From NCBI GenBank assembly GCA_009701105.1, contig WLKU01000079.1:1-6418 (forward strand): DNA of 6,418 nucleotides, read 5' to 3'. How positions within the stretch are numbered: position 1 is the first letter of the stretch; every line of letters begins with the position of its first letter. Below, piece by piece: positions 1 through 4,684 of this stretch. The notes under the pieces were generated by a model. It made no database searches. It was not told where the DNA came from and saw only the letters and a list, made by a program, of their open reading frames with translations. A program made the position numbers and the translations under genes. This DNA comes from Actinomycetota bacterium. Lineage in GTDB: Bacteria > Actinomycetota > Acidimicrobiia > Acidimicrobiales > Ilumatobacteraceae.

Positions 1-15
1 AACGCTGTCGGTCAG

Positions 16-690
16 ATGATCGCCGTGTTTCCCAACCCGCCGTCTATTGACTTGGCGCGCACACTCGACCTGGCCGGATATCGCTGGAAGGCTGTTTCAT
101 CAGCCGATGATGCCGCAAAGAGTGAGCCCGTTGAAGGTTGGGCTGGCGCAGTGGTGATGTGTGATGAAGACCCAGAGGGCGGTTGGGCAATCTGCCGATC
201 GCTACGCAAAAACGATAACCCAGTTGGCCATATTCTCGTGCTCGTTAATGGCTCACAACTTGTCGATCTCGAAATGCGAGACGACTTGTTTGACGACTTC
301 TGCTTGTCGCCTTTCCATCCCCGCGAACTCGAGTCACGCCTGCGTCACATGTTTTTCACTGAGATCCGCGGGAGTCGCGAATCACTTGTCGAATACAGCG
401 GCCTGATTCTCAACCTTGAGACTTACCAAGCATCATTCGGTGGACAGCCGCTCGACTTGACCTACATGGAATACGAGTTACTCAAGTTCTTGGCGCAAAA
501 CCCAGGCAAGGTGTTTTCTCGTGAAACATTGTTGTCACGAGTTTGGGGCTATGAGTATTTCGGAGGAGCGCGCACTGTCGACGTTCACATTCGTCGCTTA
601 CGCGCAAAGCTTGGCGAAGAACACGCCAACTTAATTCAGACTGTTCGCAGCGTTGGATATCGCTTCGGACAATCCAAGTGGTCTGCTTAA
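16..690 (+). CDS. GlnR-like OmpR-family transcription regulator with degenerate receiver
   Basis: A 224-residue protein with an N-terminal receiver-like domain (about 1-115) and a C-terminal OmpR/PhoB winged helix (about 128-217). The winged helix is well preserved: LDLTYMEYELLKFLAQ at 147-161, VWGYEYFGG at 176-184, and the recognition-helix region TVDVHIRRLRAKLG at 187-200. From memory this closely resembles actinobacterial GlnR, the nitrogen regulator, which is an orphan response regulator working without phosphorylation. The receiver has lost its chemistry. Aligning on the CRSLR segment puts Met48 at the phospho-aspartate site, with Asp50 two residues later, and Ser98 replaces the conserved switch lysine. 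I see no Shine-Dalgarno before the ATG at 16. The frame stays open to the window edge, so an upstream start is possible, but this ATG begins just before the first strand, as in GlnR. The stop overlaps that of the converging downstream gene. Regulator identity is firm; nitrogen control is only inferred. Confidence 0.85.
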   Translation: MIAVFPNPPSIDLARTLDLAGYRWKAVSSADDAAKSEPVEGWAGAVVMCDEDPEGGWAICRSLRKNDNPVGHILVLVNGSQLVDLEMRDDLFDDFCLSPFHPRELESRLRHMFFTEIRGSRESLVEYSGLILNLETYQASFGGQPLDLTYMEYELLKFLAQNPGKVFSRETLLSRVWGYEYFGGARTVDVHIRRLRAKLGEEHANLIQTVRSVGYRFGQSKWSA

Positions 691-1268
691 ACCACCACGC
701 TAACTAACGTCACAATTCCAATCGAAGCAAACAACACTGCGGCTGCCCGCTGAATTTTGTTCAGAGGCACTTTCTTCTGCAACCACCCGCCTGCCAACAC
801 GGCAAGGCCTGACACGCTTGAGAGCGCAGCAATTGATCCAATACCAACGGCGATTGGATCATCGAACCTTGCCGCGAATCCCGCAGTTGCTAGTTGCGTG
901 AGATCGCCAAACTCTGCAACCAAAATCACCGACGCTGCCGTCCACACCACACGCGCATTAGACATCGATGCAGACCACTTAGCGGTTTCATCGTGATCGG
1001 CAGATGCACCTGCGCGCCACGTCATGACTCCCCCGGTCAAGAACAACAATCCAACTAAAACATGGATCGGCGTTTTGGGAAGTTGGCTCAATGCAGTACC
1101 GAATATCACAGCAAGCAATACATGCGTCGCATAACCAAGAGTTACTCCACCCCACACCGGCAAGCGGCGTTGAAAGTGCGTCGACAGCAACAGTGTCGCA
1201 AACATTGTCTTGTCAGGTAACTCGGCAAGAAAGATTGCACTAAACGTGACAGCGAAATGTTGCAGCAC
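687..1268 (-). CDS. TMEM165/GDT1 (UPF0016) family cation transporter
   Basis: A 193-residue integral membrane protein with about six hydrophobic segments (roughly 5-30, 40-60, 67-86, 107-130, 138-162, 172-192). It shows the duplicated family signature E-x-G-D-K/R-T/S in two three-helix halves: ELPDKT at 16-21 and EFGDLT at 119-124. The acidic residues of these motifs are thought to bind Mn2+ or Ca2+ in this family. The first copy has Pro for Gly and the second has Leu for Lys/Arg, a divergence I recall as common in actinobacterial members. The acidic, soluble loop (about 88-105, with ADHDETAKW) separates the halves. Length is normal for bacterial members. It starts at GTG, 6 bp after the amidohydrolase stop, so it is the last gene of that unit and is probably translated by coupling. 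I see no separate promoter or Shine-Dalgarno. Its TAA lies inside a TTAA shared with the converging regulator gene. Family is confident; the ion is not determinable here. Confidence 0.9.
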   Translation of the reverse strand: MLQHFAVTFSAIFLAELPDKTMFATLLLSTHFQRRLPVWGGVTLGYATHVLLAVIFGTALSQLPKTPIHVLVGLLFLTGGVMTWRAGASADHDETAKWSASMSNARVVWTAASVILVAEFGDLTQLATAGFAARFDDPIAVGIGSIAALSSVSGLAVLAGGWLQKKVPLNKIQRAAAVLFASIGIVTLVSVVV

Positions 1269-1274
1269 GAAAAA

Positions 1275-2648
1275 TCAATCAGCGATGCGTTGCATGCGCT
1301 TGGCAACAGTTCGATGTGTTGCGAGCATTGAGTCGACTTTGTTGCTCACCAGTTGGCCGTTGTCTACAACCAACTTGCCGTGCACGATGGTGTGTTTGGC
1401 GCCAGTTGGACCACAACGCAACCATGCTTCGATTGGATCTGCAACAGCACCGGCGAATGCAACTCCTGTCAACGACCAAATAGCAAGATCACCAACTGCA
1501 CCCACACTGATTTCGCCAATTTCACCAATACGACCAAGGCAACCTGCCCCACCGCGCGTCGCGATCTCGAGTGACATGCGTGCCGTGCCGGCTGCTGCTC
1601 CATTGCGCAACTTGGCCAACAGCATTGCCTGCCTGGCCTCGAGCCACATTGAAGCGGAGTCTGCTGACGACGAACCGTCTACGCCGAGCCCAACGTGCAC
1701 GCCTGCTGCACGCAAGTCAACAACTGGCGCAATGCCTGACGACAAAATCATGTTGCTACTTGGGCAATGCGCAACACCGATCTTTGCTTTGCCCAACTGC
1801 CGAATTTCGTCATGGTTCGGCATCACGCAATGTGCAACCCACGCACGATCGGTGCACCAACCCACATCTTCCAAATACTGGGTTGGTCGACAACCAAATG
1901 TTGCGATTGAAAATGCATCATCTTCAGAGTTTTCGGCAAAGTGTGTATGCAAGCGCACATCAAGTTTTTCGGCAAGTTGAGCGGACTCTGTCATTAGTTG
2001 TTTGGTCACGCTGAATGGTGAGCATGGTGCGAGCGCAATGCGCACCATCGCACCGTGCGATGCATCATGGTGTTGCTCCACCGAGCGTTGCGACTCAGCC
2101 AAAATCACGTCATGATCCTGCACCACATTGTCTGGTGGCAAACCACCATCTTTTTGCGACAACGACATTGATCCGCGCGTTGGATGAAAGCGCATCCCCA
2201 AATCTTTTGCCGCCGTTATCTCGGCAGACAATAAGTCGCCACCACCCGCAGGATGCACATATAAGTGATCAGTCGAAGTTGTACAACCCGACAATGCCAA
2301 CTCTGCAAGACCCACCCACGCCGAAACATTGGCGGCCTCTTCGTCGAGCGTGCTCCACAGCGGATACAGCGTCTGCAACCAGCCAAACAAAGCAGCATTG
2401 GTCATCGGCGGAAATGCCCGCGTGAGGTTTTGATACATGTGGTGATGCGTGTTGACGAGCCCAGGTGTAACGAGGCAATCAGTTGCATCAATGACGCGAG
2501 TTGCTTGCGGTTCAGAACCTGCGGCCCCAATACCAGAAATCAACCCGTTGGTAATTGCAACCCAACCGCCAGGTATTTCTCTTCGAGCGTTATCTACGGT
2601 TGCAACGAGTGTTGCGTTGCGAACAACAAGATCGGCTGTTGAGTTCAG
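1275..2648 (-). CDS. Amidohydrolase, probable 8-oxoguanine deaminase, apparent CTG start
   Basis: A 457-residue cyclic amidohydrolase of the cytosine deaminase/TRZ-ATZ branch. Numbering from the CTG, metal-site motifs are in order: NTHHHMYQ (His68 and His70), HTHFAE (His234, His236, Glu239), AHC (His273) and GVDG (Asp324). The segment NTHHHMYQNLTRAFPP, followed by a GCTTSTDH motif, resembles bacterial 8-oxoguanine deaminases, which convert 8-oxoguanine to urate and ammonia. Guanine-like or triazine substrates cannot be excluded. No ATG, GTG or TTG lies in frame between the stop at 2658-2660 and a TTG at 2541-2543. Starting there would delete 35 residues that read as the normal N-terminal beta domain (ADLVVRNATLVATVD and following). 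CTG at 2646-2648 restores the usual length and overlaps the upstream TGA as CTGA, the analogue of an ATGA coupling junction. It is third in a four-gene unit. Family confidence is high, substrate moderate, and start moderate. Confidence 0.86.
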   Translation of the reverse strand: MNSTADLVVRNATLVATVDNARREIPGGWVAITNGLISGIGAAGSEPQATRVIDATDCLVTPGLVNTHHHMYQNLTRAFPPMTNAALFGWLQTLYPLWSTLDEEAANVSAWVGLAELALSGCTTSTDHLYVHPAGGGDLLSAEITAAKDLGMRFHPTRGSMSLSQKDGGLPPDNVVQDHDVILAESQRSVEQHHDASHGAMVRIALAPCSPFSVTKQLMTESAQLAEKLDVRLHTHFAENSEDDAFSIATFGCRPTQYLEDVGWCTDRAWVAHCVMPNHDEIRQLGKAKIGVAHCPSSNMILSSGIAPVVDLRAAGVHVGLGVDGSSSADSASMWLEARQAMLLAKLRNGAAAGTARMSLEIATRGGAGCLGRIGEIGEISVGAVGDLAIWSLTGVAFAGAVADPIEAWLRCGPTGAKHTIVHGKLVVDNGQLVSNKVDSMLATHRTVAKRMQRIAD

Positions 2649-2800
2649 TTGTTTAACTCAACAAGTTCGCTGCCGGCGTTACGAATGTCCCCGTCGCGCT
2701 GCAGAAAAAAACCAAGTAGCGCTGCGATTCCTGCGGTCGAAAGACCCACAACAATTGGAAATGAGAGCAATGCGATAATGATGATAATTGCGCCAGGCAT
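2645..2800 (-). CDS. Small membrane protein, 51 residues, function unknown
   Basis: A short gene with an ATG at 2798-2800 and a TGA at 2645-2647. The protein opens with MPGAIIIIIALLSFPIVV, giving a hydrophobic stretch at about residues 4-33 with Pro15 and several glycines (one long membrane helix, or a short hairpin). It ends in a polar tail with RDGDIR and NAGSELVELNN (41-51). The charged C-terminus and uncharged N-terminus suggest a cytoplasmic tail. Evidence that it is real: it exactly fills the gap between its neighbours, starting 5 bp after the RidA stop and ending in a 4-base overlap with the amidohydrolase; the other members of the unit are similarly packed. There is no clear Shine-Dalgarno, as expected for a coupled internal gene. 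I do not recognise a family. A membrane anchor or adaptor for a neighbour is one possibility, but nothing in the sequence proves it. Confidence 0.78.
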   Translation of the reverse strand: MPGAIIIIIALLSFPIVVGLSTAGIAALLGFFLQRDGDIRNAGSELVELNN

Positions 2801-2805
2801 GTTAT

Positions 2806-3264
2806 TTACCGTAGTGGCTTGAAAGCCCAGGCTTCAATTTCTACTGCTCCGCCAAATGGCAATGACGCCACACCAATAGTGCTGCGAGCAGGGCGGCTAG
2901 TCATAAAACCTTCTACATACGCGGTGTTGAACGTGCCGAACGTATCCATGTCTGTCAAGAAGCACAGTGTCTTTTTGACATCGTTAATCGTCACACCGGC
3001 GCTCGCGAGTTGGGACTTGAGGTTGACAATTGCTTGTGCTGTTTGCGCTGCAACGCCGCCCTTGACAATCTTGCCGTCGACCACACCGAGTTGGCCAGAA
3101 ACAATCACCCAATCACCTGCACGAACCACTGGCGTATATGGGCCAAGTGGTGCGCCAGATTTTGCTACTGGCTTTTTTGTAGTTTTCTTGGCAGCTTTTC
3201 TCGCTGTCTTCTTCGCGACTTTTTTTGTTGTCTTCTTTATCGTCTTTTTCTTGTTAGTGGCCAT
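2806..3264 (-). CDS. RidA/YjgF-family protein with lysine-rich N-terminal tail
   Basis: A 152-residue protein. Residues 38-152 form a complete Rid domain: GPYTP at 41-45, VSGQ at 55-58, PARSTIG at 125-131 and the terminal VEIEAWA at 141-147. Arg127 and Glu144 align with the E. coli RidA catalytic Arg105 and Glu120, so hydrolysis of reactive enamine/imine intermediates such as 2-aminoacrylate is plausible. Residues 1-36 are unusual: 15 lysines, one arginine and otherwise mostly Ala, Thr and Val, like the tails of histone H1 or of actinobacterial HU proteins. The tail appears real because no ATG, GTG or TTG occurs in frame between the ATG at 3262-3264 and a GTG at residue 46, which is already inside the domain. 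It is the first gene of the four-gene minus-strand unit. A -10-like TACGAT ends 6 bp before the ATG, suggesting a leaderless mRNA. The family is confident; the tail's role is unknown. Confidence 0.92.
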   Translation of the reverse strand: MATNKKKTIKKTTKKVAKKTARKAAKKTTKKPVAKSGAPLGPYTPVVRAGDWVIVSGQLGVVDGKIVKGGVAAQTAQAIVNLKSQLASAGVTINDVKKTLCFLTDMDTFGTFNTAYVEGFMTSRPARSTIGVASLPFGGAVEIEAWAFKPLR

Positions 3265-3270
3265 ACTTCA

Positions 3271-3276
3271 ATCGTA
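3271..3276 (-). promoter_or_regulatory. Candidate -10 element for the RidA-led unit
   Basis: The minus strand reads TACGAT, fitting the TANNNT -10 pattern, followed by TGAAGT and then the ATG at 3264. A six-base gap places transcription start at or next to the ATG, so the mRNA would be leaderless. It shares its TA with the opposite-strand -10 at 3275-3280. No convincing -35 is visible. Confidence 0.5.
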
Positions 3277-3280
3277 CTAT
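3275..3280 (+). promoter_or_regulatory. Candidate -10 element for the Tat lipoprotein gene
   Basis: The plus strand reads TACTAT, then TGAGTC, then the ATG at 3287: again TANNNT, six bases, start codon. This implies a leaderless transcript, and no Shine-Dalgarno is present. The element is interlocked with the reverse-strand TACGAT, so both promoters fit in 22 bp. No clear -35 is seen. Confidence 0.5.
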
Positions 3281-3286
3281 TGAGTC

Positions 3287-4183
3287 ATGATCTCGAGGCG
3301 CACATTTATCACCGGATCACTTGGAGTCGTCGGCGCTACGAGCACTGTTGGTTTAAGTTCCTTGCTTGCAGGTTGCTCCGGCGGTTCAACCTCAACAACA
3401 GACTCTGTTCTGGGATTGTCGGATGTGCAATTGGTGCAGCGATTTCCCCAAGTATTAGTTCCTGGCAATGTTCGACTTCCGTTTTCACTCGCAAACCAAG
3501 CCGGCCTTCTTACAACCGACAGTGGCGTCGATCTTCCTCAAACATTGACTGCAAAACTTATTAACGCCGACACACAGAAAATTGTTGCCGAAACCTTGTC
3601 GGCCGACCGACACGACACCGGACTTACGATTCCCTACTGGCCGTTTCGCGTCGATATCGACAAACCAGGAATCTACACCTTGGTAGTTGACGGCGGGCCA
3701 GCAGAAGGTGCGGCAATACAAGTGCTCAATGCAACAGAAGTGTTGATCCCACTTGTTGGTTCACAACTTCCTGGTTTTGATACTCCAACGTTCGATGATC
3801 ATCGTGGTGTTGAGCCTGTGTGCACTCGCACTCCAGAGCCATGCGAGTTTCACAACATCACACTCAACGAAGCACTTGCGCTAAAAAAACCGATTGCGTA
3901 TTTGGTTGGCACGCCAGCACACTGCAGCACCGGCACATGTTCACCCGCACTCGAAGCGCTAGTTGCAGTTAAAAACTCAATTGGGGATGCCATGACATTT
4001 CTGCACGCCGAGATTTACACCGATGACAAAGCAACAACGGTTGCACCTGCAGTGGTTGCACTCAAGATGGAATACGAGCCAGCGATCTACATCACTGACG
4101 CGAGCGGAAAAATAGTTGAGAGATTTGATGCAATATTTGACGCGGACGAAATCAATGCAGCAATTTCAAAACTCAATTTGTAA
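3287..4183 (+). CDS. Tat-exported lipoprotein with thioredoxin-like C-terminal domain
   Basis: A 298-residue secreted lipoprotein. It begins with a twin-arginine signal (SRRTFI at 3-8), a hydrophobic segment and a lipobox LLAGC ending at Cys30, then a Ser/Thr/Gly linker. Export would therefore be by Tat, with anchoring on the outer face of the membrane. Residues about 45-150 look like a beta-sandwich (WPFRVDIDKPGIYTLVVDGG), and a conserved-looking Cys179...Cys186 pair (VCTRTPEPCEFH) follows. The region 195-298 resembles a thioredoxin fold: PIAYLVGTPAHCSTGTC, a strand with HAEIY, EPAIYIT with Pro265 in the cis-proline position, and GKIVERFDAIFD. The active-site-like pair is Cys213 and Cys218 with four residues between them, not the usual CxxC. 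A role in extracytoplasmic redox chemistry or copper handling is inferred only. The ATG at 3287 is chosen because the twin arginine follows at once. It diverges from the RidA gene. Confidence 0.85.
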   Translation: MISRRTFITGSLGVVGATSTVGLSSLLAGCSGGSTSTTDSVLGLSDVQLVQRFPQVLVPGNVRLPFSLANQAGLLTTDSGVDLPQTLTAKLINADTQKIVAETLSADRHDTGLTIPYWPFRVDIDKPGIYTLVVDGGPAEGAAIQVLNATEVLIPLVGSQLPGFDTPTFDDHRGVEPVCTRTPEPCEFHNITLNEALALKKPIAYLVGTPAHCSTGTCSPALEALVAVKNSIGDAMTFLHAEIYTDDKATTVAPAVVALKMEYEPAIYITDASGKIVERFDAIFDADEINAAISKLNL

Positions 4184-4186
4184 TTA

Positions 4187-4224
4187 CTGAAATGCTGCTA
4201 ATAGGCAGCCCTAACTCATTTCAG
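4187..4224. terminator. Hairpin between converging genes, candidate two-way terminator
   Basis: CTGAAATG (4187-4194) pairs perfectly with CATTTCAG (4217-4224). An inner stem GCTGC (4194-4198) / GCAGC (4205-4209) closes a six-base loop; G4194 can belong to either arm, and about eight bases bulge on the right. It starts just after the lipoprotein stop and includes the TGA of the Fe-S carrier gene, so it could serve both strands. No T-run follows on either strand, so it is not a classic intrinsic terminator. Confidence 0.4.
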
Positions 4225-4541
4225 GAAAAGCTATTGCCACAACCACATGAACGAGTTGCGTTCGGGTTGTTGATCTTGAAACCAGCATCTTGCAAACCAT
4301 CTTGGTAGTCAAGACTTGCACCAACAAGAAGTTGTGACGACGCTGGATCAACGATCACGCGAATCTCTCCGAATGTCACTGTCTCGTCGTCGGCAGCAAC
4401 ATCGCCGTCGAAAAACATCTCATATGAAAATCCAGAGCAACCTCCGGGACGAACTGCAACGCGAAGTGCAAGATCGGTTGCACCTTCTGCTTCGAGTAAT
4501 TGCTTGACCTTATTTGCGGCTGATTCGGTGACCGTGATCAT
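4221..4541 (-). CDS. erpA: A-type iron-sulfur carrier protein, ErpA/IscA/HesB family
   Basis: A 106-residue protein, the normal family length. It carries the three cluster-binding cysteines: Cys35 in RPGGCSGFSY, and Cys99 and Cys101 in the C-terminal SCGCGNSF. Members accept Fe-S clusters from the assembly scaffold and pass them to target enzymes in the cytoplasm. A TTG at 4554-4556 would add five residues, but I prefer the ATG at 4539-4541: it gives the family start MITVTESA and has a purine-rich GAGAGAGG five bases upstream. Unlike its neighbours it therefore seems to have a leader and a Shine-Dalgarno. It is divergent from the Mrp gene, which is also tied to Fe-S delivery, and converges on the lipoprotein gene across a hairpin. 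The distinction between ErpA, IscA and SufA cannot be made from sequence alone; I use erpA as the usual actinobacterial name. Confidence 0.9.
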   Translation of the reverse strand: MITVTESAANKVKQLLEAEGATDLALRVAVRPGGCSGFSYEMFFDGDVAADDETVTFGEIRVIVDPASSQLLVGASLDYQDGLQDAGFKINNPNATRSCGCGNSFS

Positions 4542-4546
4542 GGGAG

Positions 4547-4554
4547 CCTCTCTC
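4547..4554 (-). promoter_or_regulatory. Shine-Dalgarno deciding the ErpA-type start
   Basis: On the minus strand GAGAGAGG lies five bases before the ATG at 4541. It supports that start over the TTG at 4556, which would itself overlap the site. It is the only good Shine-Dalgarno I see before a gene in the window. Confidence 0.6.
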
Positions 4555-4608
4555 AAGATTGTTTGTTACTAATAAAACTATTGAGATCACACTACCGTTC
4601 GTCGCCTT

Positions 4609-4640
4609 GTCTGTCACGGCTGGCACGTCTGTCATGGCTG
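4609..4640. repeat. 14-bp direct repeat, candidate operator upstream of the Mrp gene
   Basis: GTCTGTCACGGCTG (4609-4622) and GTCTGTCATGGCTG (4627-4640) differ at one position and are spaced at an 18-bp period. The first can also be read as an imperfect inverted repeat, TGTCA-CGGC-TGGCA. They lie 45-76 bp before the Mrp ATG, which is also the likely transcription start, and 68-99 bp from the ErpA-type start. This is a typical place for a regulator controlling one or both Fe-S genes. The regulator is unknown. Confidence 0.5.
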
Positions 4641-4672
4641 TTATATCTCAGGTATCAGTAGCGACCTGACGG

Positions 4673-4678
4673 TAGGTT
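4673..4678 (+). promoter_or_regulatory. Candidate -10 element for the Mrp gene, leaderless
   Basis: TAGGTT fits TANNNT and is followed by TAAGCC and the ATG at 4685, the same six-base spacing as both start-proximal promoters at 3271-3280. No Shine-Dalgarno precedes the ATG. The -35 region has no good match, which together with the upstream direct repeat would suit activator dependence. Confidence 0.45.
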
Positions 4679-4684
4679 TAAGCC

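Noticed and set aside
1505..1535. A short repeat in the amidohydrolase coding for IGEIGEI
   Set aside because: Two copies of a three-codon unit only, in a normal loop of the protein; it is not a structured repeat.
1210..1980. A 256-codon plus-strand frame
   Set aside because: Antisense to the amidohydrolase, rich in Ala, Pro, Ser and Thr with no recognisable motif; the sense strand carries the metal ligands.
1275..2543. The amidohydrolase starting at the TTG at 2541-2543
   Set aside because: It would delete 35 in-frame residues that form the usual N-terminal strands and leave the gene without coupling to its upstream neighbour.
2819..3283. A 154-codon plus-strand frame with a strongly hydrophobic end, resembling a membrane protein
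   Set aside because: It is antisense to the RidA gene. The Phe/Val/Leu run simply mirrors the lysine codons of the tail (AAR read backwards gives YTT).
4542..4556. A TTG start for the ErpA-type protein
   Set aside because: The five added residues overlap the Shine-Dalgarno, and the ATG at 4541 gives the family's normal start.
4575..4580. TAGTTT on the minus strand as -10 for the ErpA-type gene
   Set aside because: It fits TANNNT, but several similar AT-rich hexamers lie close by and no -35 singles one out, so no promoter is called.
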